Positions 20,934 to 33,496 of a DNA stretch of 64,000 nucleotides are shown here, in pieces (within the stretch, counting starts at the first letter, position 1; each line of letters begins with the position of its first letter). The stretch spans positions 5,961,528 to 6,025,527 of the forward strand of contig VZQC01000392.1 of assembly GCA_009823505.1 (NCBI GenBank), read 5' to 3'. This stretch comes from Rhizomys pruinosus. Taxonomy: Eukaryota; Chordata; Mammalia; Rodentia; Spalacidae. The notes under the pieces were generated by a model. It was not told the DNA's origin, did not search any database, and saw nothing but the letters and a program-made list of their open reading frames with translations. The position numbers and the translations under genes are program-made.

Positions 20934-21962
20934 GTTAAACTCACATTGATTAAATATACATTAATAGAGGGGCTGGAGAGATGGCCTAGTGGTTAAGAGC
21001 GCCGACTGCTCTTACAGAGGACCCGGGTCCAATCCCCAGCACCCACATGGCAGCTGAGAACCGTCTGAAACTCCAATTCCAGGAGAACTCCAGTTCCAGA
21101 GGAATCTGACACCCTCTTCTGACCTCCGCGGCATTGCACGACACGGGTGCACAAACCTACATGCAGACAGTACATTCATACACATACGGAAATAAATAAA
21201 AAAATTAAAAAAATATATACATTAATAGAATATAGACCCGTGTCCCCCTCCCAACCCTCCCACCCCACCAGATTCACTGTTTCAGTTAGTTCTTTGATGC
21301 AGTCTTTTCTGTTGTTGTTGTTGTTGCTGTTGTTCTTTCCAATATGTATCACTCCCCACAAGAAATATTTACAACTGGGTTATTGGTGATAGCATACACA
21401 GATGAGGGATACCATTCATCTTTTGTTTTTCTGGGACTGTGTTACTTCACTTAACATAATATCATCTAGTTCCATCCATTTACCTGCAAAGTTAATGATA
21501 TTGTCTTTTTTTTACTGCTGCATAGAACTCCATTGTGTATATGTACCACATTTTCTCTATCCACTCATCAGAGGGGCATTTGGGTTGGTTCCAGATTTTT
21601 GCTATTGTGAACAGAGCTGCAATAAATATAGCTGTGCATGTATTTCTGCAGTAAGATGACTCTTGTGGGTATATACCCAGGAGTGGTATGACTGGGTCAA
21701 ATGGCAAGCTCATTTTGAGTCTTCCAAGGGTTCTCCATACTGCTTTCCATAGTGGCTACACAAGTTTACATTCCCACCAGCAGTGGATGAGTGTTCCCCT
21801 TTCCCCACAACCTCTCCAGCACTTGGTATCATTTGTTTTCTTGATCCTAGCCAGTCTTATCGGAGTGAGATGATATCTTAAAGTGGTTTTAATTTGCATT
21901 TCCCTAATTATTAGTGATGTTGAGCACTTTTTAAGATGTTTCTCAGCCATCTCTAATTCCGT
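20934..21962 (-). mobile_element. 5'-truncated L1, antisense, carrying a nested B2
   Basis: The ORF2 C-terminus reads from about 21960 to 21402 on the minus strand (frames 21950-21756 with [22 protein letters not shown] cut into allowed motifs such as HCWWEC, and 21713-21492 with LGIYPQESSYCRNTCTAIF). A 3' UTR of the same type as 11440-11748 follows, interrupted at 20969-21215 by a B2 SINE, and the terminal block resumes at about 20934-20968. Confidence 0.8.
20969..21215 (+). mobile_element. B2 SINE (long subtype), nested in an L1 3' UTR
   Basis: Starts ggggctggagagatggcc, has a tRNA-like head with pol III box sequences, and ends in an A-rich tail. The duplication tatacattaataga is at 20955-20968 and 21216-21229. 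It carries the ~17-bp internal duplication (two ctccaattcc/ctccagttcc units around 21071-21100). Confidence 0.95.
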
Positions 21963-22099
21963 TTTGTCTTTTTATAACCTACTAAGTCCAGTTAGAGTGC
22001 ATGGATATGGGACTAGTCAATAGAGCATGGAAACCTACCAGCAGCTAAAGCCTCAGTAAACAGTGTTTACTTCCCCTCCACAAACTTTGAATAGATCCT

Positions 22100-22316
22100 T
22101 ATTTGTTTTTAATTTTTGTTATACTTTATTTGTTTTATAAGTGTTTTGTCAGCACTCTCCACAGGCATGCAGTGCTTGCAGAGGCCGAAGAAAGCACTAG
22201 TTCACCTGGAACAGGAGTTTTAACCATTTTTAGCCATCATGTTTGTGCCAGCAACAACAGCTGGGTCCTCTGCAAGATCATCAAGTACTCCACTTCCAGA
22301 TAGAGCATTCCTGGAG
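22100..22316 (-). mobile_element. Degenerate B2/B3-family SINE, antisense
   Basis: Recognisable antisense body with gcatgcagtgcttgcagagg, gttcacctggaacaggag, gccatcatgtttgtgccag and the tRNA-like part ctgggtcctctgcaagatc. The head is decayed. Confidence 0.6.
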
Positions 22317-22660
22317 AACTGCCCTGTTTTATACATTGAATCTTTCTTCCTCGAGCACTCTCACTGATGCCTTCATGGTAAGGACATTTCTCTGTATCTG
22401 GTCAGTCCTTCTGGCTCTGGTGATTGAACACTCATTTGTTTTGGCAGAGGCCGCTCTAGAGAATGGCCATGCTACCTGGTCTCAGTTCCCTGCTTCATAC
22501 TGTCCAAGACGTCTACCTTTAAGTGCAAACATTTACAAACCTAATAGATGTTATGCTCATTTTGTTGTGTCCTAAGCACTATACTGTACTTTGTGTTCAA
22601 CCAAAAGACATATCGAGCCTAGGTACTACTATCAGTGTTGGCATATATATACGGTTTATA

Positions 22661-22905
22661 ATTTTTTTTAATATTATTTATTTCGGTATGTGTATGAATG
22701 TACTGTCTGCATGCAGGTGTGTGCACCCGTGTCGTGCAATGCCGCGGAGGTCAGAAGGGGTGTCGGATTCCCCTGGAACTGGAGTTCTCCTGGAATTGGA
22801 GTTACAGACGGTTCTCGGCCGCCATGTGGGTGCTGGGGATCGAACCCAGGTCCTCTGCAAGAGCGGTCAGCGCTCTTAACCGCTAGGCCATCTCTCCAGC
22901 CCCCG
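22661..22905 (-). mobile_element. B2 SINE (long subtype), antisense
   Basis: Near-intact copy with CG-rich positions preserved (ggtgtgtgcacccgtgtcg, gccgcggaggtc). Target duplication atatatac(g/a)gtttata is at 22645-22660 and 22906-22921 with one mismatch. The internal duplication is present. Confidence 0.95.
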
Positions 22906-22984
22906 ATATATACAGTTTATACCATAAGTAGTAGGTATTTTCAGAGCAGTGTTTCTGTAGCCCTTACCACACCCTTGGTACTTC

Positions 22985-23118
22985 ACACAGCTTCCTTTAC
23001 TGTGTTCTCAGAATAACCAAAGGAGACAGGCTCTATTTTCATTCCGTTTTACAAATACAGAAACTACAACACAAAAGTCAGATTTTAAACCCAAGGCAGT
23101 CTGCATTCAGGTAGACGG
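22985..23118 (-). repeat. MIR SINE, antisense
   Basis: Follows antisense MIR order: acacagcttcctttactg, a ctattttcattccgttttacaaatacagaaact core, and aacccaaggcagtctgc. Confidence 0.6.
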
Positions 23119-23218
23119 TCTCCCTACGGGGTTTAATGAAGAGGCCACATGGGTTGCAGAAACAGCATAATTAAGAAGGATTGAGAAGAAAGAGAAACGT
23201 TTAGCTGCATAGAAGGAG

Positions 23219-23260
23219 GATGACATATGACTGGCTCCCTATAGCCAGTCATATGTCATC
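23219..23260. repeat. Perfect 18-bp inverted repeat with 6-nt loop
   Basis: Arms gatgacatatgactggct (23219-23236) and agccagtcatatgtcatc (23243-23260) are exact reverse complements around ccctat. No T tract follows that would suggest a terminator, and no transposon ends were recognised. Confidence 0.9.
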
Positions 23261-25083
23261 TGGGACATGAAAGGTAGGCTCTGGTGGCCCATAAGGAACA
23301 AATATTCAGGAAGAACATTTCAGATGGACAGGATAGCTACCGCTGATTGTTCACAGACACCACTCTTGTCTGAGTTATGACATTATCAGATGCCTGACAG
23401 TGTGCAAGACAAAGTGGCCCCTTTCATCTTTTCAAATAGGAATGCTTTAATGCTCATCACCACCTCTGGACTGGTATAGAGTTCTTCCTATAAGCAAGAA
23501 AGGACCTTGAGTAAGGACAAGGACTCAAGCAGGAGAGCAGTCATCAGCATGTCAAATGAGTGAGTTCACCGCCCAGCCTCCAGAGAAAAGCTTTCAGAGT
23601 TGCTCTACCCCAACAATGGCTCCTAGTCAAGGACAGATGGTGATGGGCTATTTAACCCCTTTGCATTTTCTGAATATGACACATCTCTGCTCATCTCTCT
23701 TGATGGCTCAACTAAGGAAGACACCAAACTGAGATGGCTAGGGCCAAGCCTAGACATGGGGCACTTAGTCTTTGTAGTCCTTGCCTACCCCATAACCTCC
23801 ACACACAAGGTCAGGGTGTTAATTGTGTACCCTGGGTCTCCTACCAAAGGTACAGCACCGAGGAAAATCTCATCTCTATTCACTGCAATGTCCTTGACCA
23901 CAGCAGAAGCTGTTGTGGAGATTCTTGCTGTCTTAATCCTCTGATTTTAACTCCCTTTCTAACACAGTCTCCTTGTTCAGCATCTTCTTGGCTGGCTTGC
24001 AACTTTCACCCTGGGATTCTGCTTTCCAGATGTGCCATCATGGGTGGTCTCTCTCTAACTTTATTTTCTTCCTAAGTTACTTCTTGCCTACTCCTGACAT
24101 TAGCAATGTACTTTGTTTTTTTTTTTCTCTCCTGAGTCTGAACTCCTAGTTTCAACGCTTACATTCATTGTGTTCCAAAACAGTCTTTGCCTTGACAGAT
24201 GAGTTTTTTAATGGGAATTTCCTCAAGAGATACTTTCCAAAACCTCAAGACAAGATGACTCAAAAATCCTTCAGTTTCACAAATGCATTTTAATGTCACC
24301 TTTCTATTAGTGCATGTGCGAGTATGTGTTAGTGTGTATATGTTATCTATATATAATACATATGTATGTATGTCTTATGTGTGAATAGGTGTATAGGTAT
24401 TCATGGTCTGTCTCTGCATGTCTTCCTTTCTTTCTCCTCTTCCTGTCTATCTCCCAAGGGCTCATGTGAAACTTGCTCTATTACTGGGACCTCAGGGAAT
24501 CCATCTTCAGCCCAGGATAGATACAGAGTTCTGAAGTGAATAGTTCTCTGCTTCTGTAGAGGAATGATGGGTTGACTATCTCAATAAAATTCCAGTGGAT
24601 AAAATGAAGAAAACTGATCAAATAAAAAAAAAAACAGTGAAACAACTTCTAATACATTATTCCCCTGGAATGAAAAGTTAGAAAAACCAACTGCTTTGAT
24701 AAGTTTGAAGAGTCAGGGTTTTCAAGAACTCAGTAAAGTGAATCTCACTGGACAAGGTCCACATCTGTGGCTTCTGTTAGGCCAGCTATGCCACATCTCT
24801 ATCAGCTTTTACCACCTAATTATGAAGAACTTCACAGAACTTAGGATTTATAAGTTTGTTTAGAGTTTTACTGCCTTGGAATATACAGCTTGTTCCTAAA
24901 GGATCCTGCTTCATTACTCCCAAAGGCAAATGCCATCTTTGAACCCTGAGAATGTCACCAGGTATACGGTGAATAGGTGGGTTGTTTGTGCAGCTTTAAA
25001 TTTGCCTCACAGAGGAATCAGGATCCATGCCTCCTGCAGATTCACTGAATCTTGTGTAATACATAAATGATCCCCTCAGCCTA
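23261..25083. other. Unassigned DNA
   Basis: No gene supported. The open frame at 23734-24075 has no start context, domain or conserved motif I can recognise. A purine/pyrimidine-alternating patch occurs at 24335-24400. No confident repeat family. Confidence 0.45.
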
Positions 25084-25158
25084 AGGGACACTGAACTCAG
25101 GTCCTCTGCAAGAGCAGCCAGTGCTCCTAACTGCTGAGCCACCTCTCAACCCTGCTTG
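25084..25158 (-). mobile_element. B2/B3 SINE head fragment, antisense
   Basis: Only the tRNA-derived part remains: gaactcaggtcctctgcaag, agcagccagtgctcctaac and tgctgagccacctctcaaccc. Confidence 0.75.
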
Positions 25159-25559
25159 GTAATTCCTGGAGCTCTGTCTCTCTGGTTTACTTTGGTCTGC
25201 TCATTCTCCTTTCTGTTATTTAATCATTTCATGAGATTTTGTTTCACATATTTATCATCCCCAGGTCAAACTATCCCTTCTTCACCCCAGCTTTGGAGCT
25301 TCACAGCTCTTGGAAGAGCCTCAGTTTCCTTTCTACAGTGTTGATTTTTTTCTCCCCTCAATCATTAAGGCAGGGACAAGGAACTGTGTAACTTCACACT
25401 CGATAATCCACTTGTAGGTTTGGCTTTATGGTGGATTTTGGCTTTGAAGACCTTGTTCAATGAGAAACGTGAAGTTCTAGAAGCCAGAGAGCAGAATTCC
25501 AAGTCACCTGCCAGATTGATACTCTTGCAAAAGTGCATTTCTTTAGAATACCATGGACA

Positions 25560-25795
25560 TGGGCTGGAGAGATGGCCTAGCAGTTAAGAGCGCCGACGCT
25601 CTTGCAGAGGACCCGGGTTCGATCCCCAGCACCCACATGGTGGCCGAGAACCGTCTGAAACTCCAATTCCAGGAGAACTCCAGTTCCAGGGGAATCCGAC
25701 AACCTCTTCTGACCTCCGCGGCATTGCACGACACGGGTGCACAAACTTGCATGCAGACAATACATTCATACACATACAGAAATAAATAAAAAAAA
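25560..25795 (+). mobile_element. B2 SINE (long subtype)
   Basis: Begins gggctggagagatggcc and ends in an A-rich tail. Target duplication ttagaata(cc/tt)atggaca is at 25543-25559 and 25796-25812, with two mismatches. CG positions are well kept and the internal duplication is present. A few bases are missing in the head (cgccgacgctcttg). Confidence 0.95.
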
Positions 25796-26086
25796 TTAGA
25801 ATATTATGGACAAAAATCTTTGCACTATTTTTACTTATAAATTATATTATTCTCTATTAGATACTGTGGGCTTTTGAAATACTTCAGTGTGGTTTTTACC
25901 ACAAAGGCTGTGAGCTTTAAACTATGTAGAATTTAATATTTTTATTTGATTGATTACCTTTTTGTTAAAGTAAACTGCAGAGGTTATGCTTGTAATTTTG
26001 ATTAAAATTTTATTATAATTAATCGAGATAATTTTGGTACATTTTGAAAACTCTTGAGGTTTGTAAGACATTAAGAAAAAAAGGTC

Positions 26087-26261
26087 GCCAGGCGTGGTGG
26101 TGCGCGCCTTTAATCCTAGCACTCGGGAGGCAGAGGGAGGTGGATGTTTGTGAGTTCAAGGACAGCCTGGTCTACAGAGTGAGTTCCAGGACAGCTGGAG
26201 CTACAGGGAGACCCTGTCTCGAAAAGACCAAAAGAAAAAAAAAGTAAGAAAGAAAGAAAGA
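26087..26261 (+). mobile_element. B1 SINE with (AAAG)n tail
   Basis: Complete B1 (gccaggcgtggtggtgcgcg to gaccctgtctcgaaaagacc) with box-B-like text and an expanded aaag tail at 26241-26266. Target duplication aagaaaaa(a)ggtc flanks it at about 26073-26086 and 26262-26274. Confidence 0.95.
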
Positions 26262-26565
26262 AAGAAAAAAGGTCCTCTTAGATATTTGTAGATCTCCTAA
26301 CTATCTCTCAAATAATTCACTAGTTCAGTTGGAGAAATTGTACCCAAAATATCAAAATTAAAAAGATAAAAAGGATGGCATAAGAAATGGAGAAATGCGA
26401 AATTTCCATACTTTCAATTTTTACTTTTCCTAGGCTACCATTTATCTTCGTTGTTCTGTTGCTTCCTAAAAAGGAATCTGCATTGAGTGACTTCTCTGAA
26501 CTAAAGCATTCAGTGATTTCCTATCATTAATTAAGTCCCACTTCTAAGATTCAACCATACATTGG

Positions 26566-26725
26566 GCAGGAGACCGCTAGCTGGCTTAAAAGCTCTAGCT
26601 GTTCTTGTGGAGGACCCAGGCTCCATTCCCCAAACCTACATGGTGGCTAACAACCATTTGCAGGGGAATCAGATGCCCTCTTCTGATCTCCCTGGGGAAT
26701 TACCTGACACAGGTGTACTTACATG
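26566..26725 (+). mobile_element. Older B2-family SINE, sense
   Basis: Body text is clear: ctcttgtggaggaccc-like head, ctacatggtggctaacaacc, ggggaatcagatgccctcttc, and a gacacaggtgtacttacatg end. It is directly followed by an inverted copy. Confidence 0.75.
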
Positions 26726-26727
26726 CC

Positions 26728-26868
26728 AGCCAGAAGAGGGCATCAGTTCCTCTGGAATTGAAGTTATAGATATTCGTTAGCTGCCATGTGGGTGCTGGAA
26801 ACCAAAGCCAGGTTCTCTGGAAGAGCAGCAACTACTCTTGAATGCTGATTCAATTCTCCAGCACCACC
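26728..26868 (-). mobile_element. Older B2-family SINE, antisense, paired with the preceding copy
   Basis: Antisense body and head: gaagagggcatcagttcctc, gctgccatgtgggtgctgg, ccaggttctctggaagagc and ttctccagcacc. With 26566-26725 it forms a tail-to-tail inverted pair with almost no spacer. Confidence 0.75.
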
Positions 26869-28734
26869 ATTCTGTCAGCTTTTGAGGATGAACAGAAATA
26901 GAACAAGGAATAGAACAGAGGGCTCAGTGCTGCCACTGGGATTCTGGATGTCCATGTGCTTCAACTTCATCCCTGTTTTGTTACTGTATCACCTTGGTCA
27001 TGACATTTGTCTACCTTCAGCTTATCCTCTCTAAAAGGTGGAAACCAGGTTTTCTTATCTGTAAGGACCATGGCAGATGCAGAATTCAATACTTAATGTT
27101 TGTGGGCATCTTGTATCTTGGTCTCACCACTGGGTAGTCACCACACTCTCTGTCACTCTATCTAGAGTTTTGGCCCTAGAGTGGATCTTCCTGCCTTGTT
27201 AGCATGTGTTGTGAACATAATTTTATTCCCAATAAATTCAACATGTGGTAATTTTCACCCATTATATCAAACGTGTTGTCTAGCTTATTTGATAGTGAAC
27301 CATAAATTTCACTGTTAGGTTTATTAGCCAATATCTCTCAGACATCTTTTGTCCCTTTTTTTCCTTTCAACTTAAAATGATAATACTGAGCAAAACATTA
27401 AAATTCTGTTCACTCGAACAACACCATAAACGTCGTTTGCATCAATTTTGCTCAAATTCATTACAAACCCGTATAATCTACATCTAATGCTATCCTAATA
27501 GCCTGATCTGTATTTAATATTATCCTTCCTTTTAAATATTTGTAAAGTTTTTTTCTTCAAGCTATGATTTGGAAGAACTGAGATAAAGTTTAAAAGGGGA
27601 GGCAGTTTTATCATAAAATTTATGACAGCAGAATTGGGAAGGTAGATTATGATATATTTCTAAATCCCTGTAGTTTCTCAGGTTCCACACGGTTTTTTCA
27701 AGGACACTGTTTGTTTTTCCATAACCTGTTTTCTCTGTCCTGCATGACATCTCCAGGAAGCCTTTCATTTATGCTTGCTGCACAGCTGCTCTTTAAAGTA
27801 GTTATGTAAGCAACTGTAGGTGAGACAGAACCAGGGCTTGAGTCTGCGTACATGTGGGTGAAGGTGAGTAAGTAGCCTCCGACTGAGTTTTGATTTCTTT
27901 AAGTTAACAGGCTTTCTTACCAATTTGTGCTAAAGATCACATAAATGATCCAGCCAAACCTTTTGGAAACTACAAAGCCCCAGAGAAAACATGAGTTAAT
28001 TCTTCTTTAAAACTGTCCTAAGGGTTCATGAAAAAACCTGCCCCATGTTCTATGGTGGGGTATAAGGATAGATAAAGGACACAATTACTTCTACTTTGGT
28101 TTATCATTATGCTAATAAAATATGCCTAGAAATTCTGTAATTGGTGTACAAATTGTTTCATCTATTATTACAGTAAATGGAAGAATTTCTCTATTTTGTA
28201 GAAATGAAATAGGATTTTACACTCATGCTAGCACTCCTAAAAGTATAAACATGTTACTTTCACATCACAAGACTGTTTCTTTGCATCCATTAAAATGTTC
28301 TGTTACTCTGGAAGGAAAGGAAAAATAAAAACTTTTGTGGCTGTCAGAAGGTGAAGGAGTGCAAAGCAAGATTCCACAAGAAATCAACTTCAGATATTGT
28401 GAGACATAACCCGCCACCTTGTTTGGATAAAACCACATTGTACTCCCTGCATGTTCCCCAATCAAAATTGAAAGAATCCAACCAAAAAGAATAAGTGTCA
28501 CCTCTCAAAAATGTCCTATTAGTAGATGGTCCCACCTGTTCTTCTCAACCATTTCTTAACCAGAAACTTCTGAGGCAAACTTTTTTCCCCCTCTCTGATA
28601 TAATAGGTCATTGGTACTATAAGCTTTGTGTTTGGAAATCACAGTGTACATAGGTCAGAAATGTTGAAATGTTTGGGTTGCTGAATTTTTATGAGATTTT
28701 AAAATGATGTGTATAATAACTCACAGAAATGTTT
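26869..28734. other. Unassigned DNA
   Basis: No recognisable repeat or exon. A+T-rich with many stops. Short frames near 27562 and 28265-28535 have no recognisable domain. Confidence 0.45.
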
Positions 28735-28852
28735 TTCTGTAGGTCTTATTCTATTCATATTTATAGAATGAGACTGTGAAGCCAAGGTCCAGAAATGCCA
28801 TGTAATTTACCCAAGGTCATTTAATTGTGGGAGAACTGGGCTGTGACTTACC
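28735..28852 (-). repeat. MIR SINE, antisense
   Basis: Antisense MIR core: atagaatgagactgtgaag, gtccagaaatgccatgtaat and ttacccaaggtcatttaattg. Confidence 0.65.
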
Positions 28853-30314
28853 ATCAAGCCCCACAATCTGTTATGATATCCCTGACGGTTCCTCCTCCTC
28901 TCCCACGAGCACGGGTATTTCTCTTGTTAATATGCTCCCAGTTTCTCTTCTTGGACTATGTGCTTCTTACTGTAGGATGCTGATCTTTGGATGACACTTC
29001 CTGCCACCTGATCATGATGCTTCCTCACAGAAGTAACAGGGAATCAGTGTTAGTAAAGCACAGTGGTTGTTGATTTAAGGTCTCCAGGAGAGGCTACCAT
29101 TCCCAAACAAGTTGCTAAGTCCCCTGGTTAATTCCTTACATAAGAAATTTATATTTGGGAATGATGCTCTCCTTCATGAAGTTTCGTAGGAAGTAGTCAG
29201 ATATTTCAAATATCATTACCTGACAGGTTCAGGCCCCCTAAAGATAAAAGGAACAATTTTGGGAAAGAGAAGAAAAGTGAGTTGAAAGACATAAGAGACA
29301 CCAAACACGGAGCTGTAAATCCCAGGTCAGCCTGGTTCTTCTCAGTTCACTGGCTGCCCATTGCACTCTGCTACAGAAACAAACACTTTATGGAGGGCAA
29401 TCGTAACAAATAGTATCCACTGGAAGCTGCAGCCCTTTAAGCTCTAGTGTGGTACTGACGTAGTTAGGAGCAGAAGCTTCATGTCACTTTCTGACCCCAT
29501 CTCTTGACTGCCCCATGCATTCAGACTTTACCTCTCCCAGATAATTAAGTCACTAAATATATGGCAATTGGCATGATGTCAGCATGGTATCTAAAATATC
29601 CAACATCTAGTTCTCTGCCAGCAACTCTCTCTGAATGTCAGATATTAAGTGAATGTATATGAGGCTCCATCTGGGGCCAGGCACTGGGCTATGTGTTTTA
29701 TGTGGGGCCTTTTTCCCCATTGACACAGCCACTCTCCTATGAGGTTAACAGAATAAAACTAACCTAGAGCTGGCCTCTCTCAATCCATAACTGAACTCTT
29801 ATAACTGTGATTTCAACTCAGGGTCAGGCTGAACCAGTTCTGGCATGACCCAATTTTAAAGACTGATCCTTGTGGAGCCTTTTACAGTGGCAAGTCTGCT
29901 GATTTCTCGAGTCTTTGCATTGGAGGTCAGCTAACGGCTTTTGACTCCATCCTTTTTCAAACTGGCATCTTCCACGTTTCTGAAAAACAATCAGTCACGT
30001 GGTACAACATCACCGTCTAGAGAAAAGAACATTCGGAGTCCTACAGATCAGGATGTGAAGCCCAACTCTATCACACCAGAGTTGTGTTTCATATGACAAA
30101 TCCTTGGCTTCCCCGGTGACTGACATGAGAATGATAAAGCCCAGTTCACTGGATTGCCGAGAAACTTAGATTAGATAATCTTTGCTATGTGCTTAGCTTA
30201 TACATGTGCCCCGTGGATCCTGTAAGCCCAACTGAAGAGCCGAAGCGAGCTTTGCATGGAGGCTCTATGACAGCAGCAGGCGTGTTAGAGTTAAAAGAAA
30301 ATATGAATACTAGG
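28853..30314. other. Unassigned DNA
   Basis: No gene or confident repeat. Composition is slightly higher in G+C than its surroundings. Confidence 0.4.
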
Positions 30315-30925
30315 CCAAGACTGTTAATCTTGGTTGTCATCCAGAAGGGGGAAGCTGATTAGAGAAGCTTCTTTCTACCGTGAGAAGTGGTTAGTACAGA
30401 GACTCGTTGCTGCCAAACTGCTGAGAATATGTGACCATTGCCTGTTCATCCCCAAATGAGACATCAACACCTCCAGGGCTTGGGGGACAGCGTGGAAGAG
30501 AGGATGGAAAGAATGTAAGAACCGGAAGCGGAAGTAGGATGCCCTGGCCAGGGCACTCTCACGGCAGCTGTGATTTCCTGTACAGGACCTGCACGGGATT
30601 GGACCATCATCATTCTGTCATGGGGGGTGTGGCTTATGAGGATTTGTAGCCAGTTAATGTTTTCTGGTTGAGGGAGAGACATTTTCTTTTTTGGTGGTGT
30701 TACCCCTAGTAAATTATCCCTTACCCATAACACCACATCCCTATTAAACTCATTCATTCCCCCAAATCAAATAAAAGGCATGAAAATAGGAAGGAAATTA
30801 GTGGGGAAGAGAGAAAGGAAGTATAGGAGTGGTAGGGAACACTGAGGGTAAAGGCGGACGAATATGACCAAAGTACATTGTATATGTATGAATATGTCCC
30901 AGTGAAAGCCATTATATTCTGTATA
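30315..30925 (+). mobile_element. L1 long 3' UTR (Lx-like), sense
   Basis: Contains the rodent L1 3' UTR landmarks: tacagagactcgttgctgcc, ccccaaatgagacatcaac, aagaatgtaagaaccgg, ggcagctgtgatttcctg, ggacctgcacgggattgg, gtcatggggggtgtggc, and the terminal gaccaaagtacattgtatatg. No ORF2 precedes it, so it is 5'-truncated within the UTR. The same family is present antisense at 54985-56275. Confidence 0.65.
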
Positions 30926-32278
30926 TGACTTAGGTGAGAGGGAAATAATAACTTCAGCTAAAGGCAGCAGCCTTTCAAATATGGTGTCATTAAATGTTTA
31001 ATTAGCTGAGAATCCTTCCTGGGCTCCCGCATTGCTCCAGCAGTATGTTATTTTTTTATTTCATGTCTTTCACCCTATACAGAGACACAGACTCAAGACT
31101 TTCTGGGAAAAAAAAAAAATCTACCTTCTTGTTCCATTAGAGAATACAAACTGATTACTGAGGTTAGAGCTATGTCCTGCTTTGATGAGCCTCATTTAGG
31201 ACAATCTTGCCTGCACTCCCTAAGAGGATGGTGGACACAGTGAGTGAAATGATTTACCAGGAAGATAAGTGAAAGAGGTTCCAGGTGATCAACGGGCTCT
31301 GTTCTCTGTGAAGTTGGGGGTCACTAAAGGGTCAGGCTGGAGGGCTACATTCCACAGAGCTAATATTGGATGGATTGGGCTGTTCTTATTTCACCCAAGA
31401 GGTAATTGTCCCCCCCTCCACACCAAATGCATTGCCTGCAATATTTCAGACTGTCTTGATTATATAGGAACTTCCATATATTGTACCAGCTCCTGGGAAC
31501 AGCAGTAGAGAGGAAGGACAAGATGTAATCTTTGCTCTCAAGGAGCTTATTTAGCTAAAAAGGAATGAAAAGCTAAGAAACAATACAAGATAGATCCAGT
31601 ATGTTCTTGATCAGGAGTATAAGTTAGATAGGAGAAGAGAAAACCAAATCCTTATGTTCTGGCTGATCATCAGTGAAATATATTCATCAAGCCATCTCTT
31701 TAACATCTGAATACATTCATGTGATAGAACACACACATATAGACTAGATATTGTATTTCTCTTCCATTTTATATATCTATTATATTCATATGCATCAAGA
31801 TATCTTTCCTTGTGACGAATTGTTCTTCAACTTGATCTTATTGTTGTTTTAGGTTTTTTTTTTCCTTTATTTTGTGGAATTACAAGAAAGTTATAAAGTA
31901 AGTTGGTTCTTGAAAGACTCCACTGGGAAAAATAAAACATTGGAAATCTGCCAGAATAATTAAAAAAAAATAACACCATTGGTCACAATGAATGTTTGGC
32001 TTGCATCAAAAACAGCTTATTCTATCAGTTACGGTGAGAAATGACTTTTATGGGGAGAAAGGGGACTTGTTGAAAAAGTAGATACTGCATTGAGATGATT
32101 AGGCCAATGAGCAGTTGGGAAGTTATGGTTCTTACAGATGGAAACAGGAGTCACTATAGTTGTGACCTGGAGAGATAATGACAATTGTATTTAGGAAGGT
32201 GAGTTTGTCCTCATGACATGCATGGATCAGAACAAGGGCACTACTAGGAATTCCGTTTGAGTTTGCTGAAGGAGGTTT
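30926..32278. other. Unassigned DNA
   Basis: Contains an A tract at 31108-31120 and a weak ancient-repeat-like stretch (tctcaaggagcttatttagc) near 31535-31560. No coding support for the frame at 31269-31508. Confidence 0.4.
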
Positions 32279-32291
32279 TCAAGAAATTTTC

Positions 32292-32514
32292 TCTTTTTTT
32301 AAATTTTATTTTATATGTGTATGAATGTACTGTCTGCATGTAGGTCTGTGCACCCATGTTGTGCAATGCCACAGAGGTCAGAAGAGGGTGTAGGATTCCC
32401 CTGGAACTGAAGTCAGAGATGGTTCTTAGCCTCCAATGTGGGTGCTGAGGATTGAACCTGGGTCCGCTGCAAGAGCAGTTGGCGCTCTTAACCGCTGAGC
32501 CATCTCTCCAGCCC
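32292..32514 (-). mobile_element. B2 SINE (short subtype), antisense
   Basis: Complete antisense B2 ending in ccatctctccagccc. Target duplication tcaagaa(a/c)ttttc lies at 32279-32291 and 32515-32527. It lacks the ~17-bp internal duplication. Confidence 0.95.
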
Positions 32515-32854
32515 TCAAGAACTTTTCAAATGGTAGTTCCAACCAAGAGGGGCCATCTTAGAAAGTCTAATTGTAGAGAAAAGTCACAGGCTTCCAGGCA
32601 TCTATTCCAGAAGAAGAGAGTTGGGAATCTCCCATAGTCTGTATCACACTGGGCAGCACAGAAGAAAGGGTTAGGTAATAGTGTGAGCTTCAGTTCTTAA
32701 CAAATGTGAAACCTTAGGAAGGTCAAAACCCACTTTTTCATAAGAAATATGTACAACATTTTACCTGTGCTTTGAGAATTATGAAAAGGAAGTACAAGAG
32801 ATTGGTTCAGCAGAGCTCATAGCCCAGAGCAAATTTATTGTATTATCTGTGTTC

Positions 32855-32995
32855 TCTTAGACTAAACACTTAACTTCTCTGAGCCTCCAAATCTTCAAAC
32901 ATGAAAGGAAGGAAATCAGACCTACCTTTGAACACTGAGAGTGAGAAGAACAGACGGAGACAAAAGCATTTTGGAAACTGTAATTGGATTTATAG
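32855..32995 (+). repeat. MIR SINE
   Basis: actaaacacttaacttctctgagcc followed by the usual MIR 3' segment (cctacctttgaacactgag). Confidence 0.65.
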
Positions 32996-33496
32996 ATGCT
33001 AGCTTTTATGGTTATTGTTCTTGATAACTGGTATCATATACAAACCTGAACTAAAATAGACTGCTTTGCATTTAAATAGTTCAGTAAGTTCACAAGGGAT
33101 GTGATAATTTGTACAACATTCTTAGGTTAAATGTCTGGACTCAGTAGTGTTAAGCTGGCCTAGAGATGTGACAGGGGTCCAAGTTAGGTTGGTATCTAGA
33201 CTTCAATACCAGCCAGCTGTCCATATGGCCAGATTGCTCTGGTGTGACCCACAGAGGCTTGTTCTGAGTGTACAGGAGGGATTTTGTAGCCTTGTCTTCT
33301 AGTTAATAAACTCAAGCCTTCTTATCATGTGTGATGTCTGGGGTTCAAACAGAAAAAGGAACTGTCATTCAGAGTTTCGACTTATGGATGCTTATGATCT
33401 CCAGGGAAATAAATCACAAACCAAGCATCAGCCTATGGAAGAACAGCCAGGCGGGGCTTCTGGGTGGTTCATACTTCCTCACTGAGCACCATGTGG

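Noticed and set aside
20969..21045. tRNA gene in B2 heads
   Set aside because: The tRNA-like part is the SINE promoter; it is followed by the B2 body and A-rich tail with a target duplication.
20993..21175. Recurring frames with motifs such as MYCLHVGLCTRVVQCRGGQ at many sites
   Set aside because: These are antisense translations of B2 SINEs and appear wherever a B2 lies.
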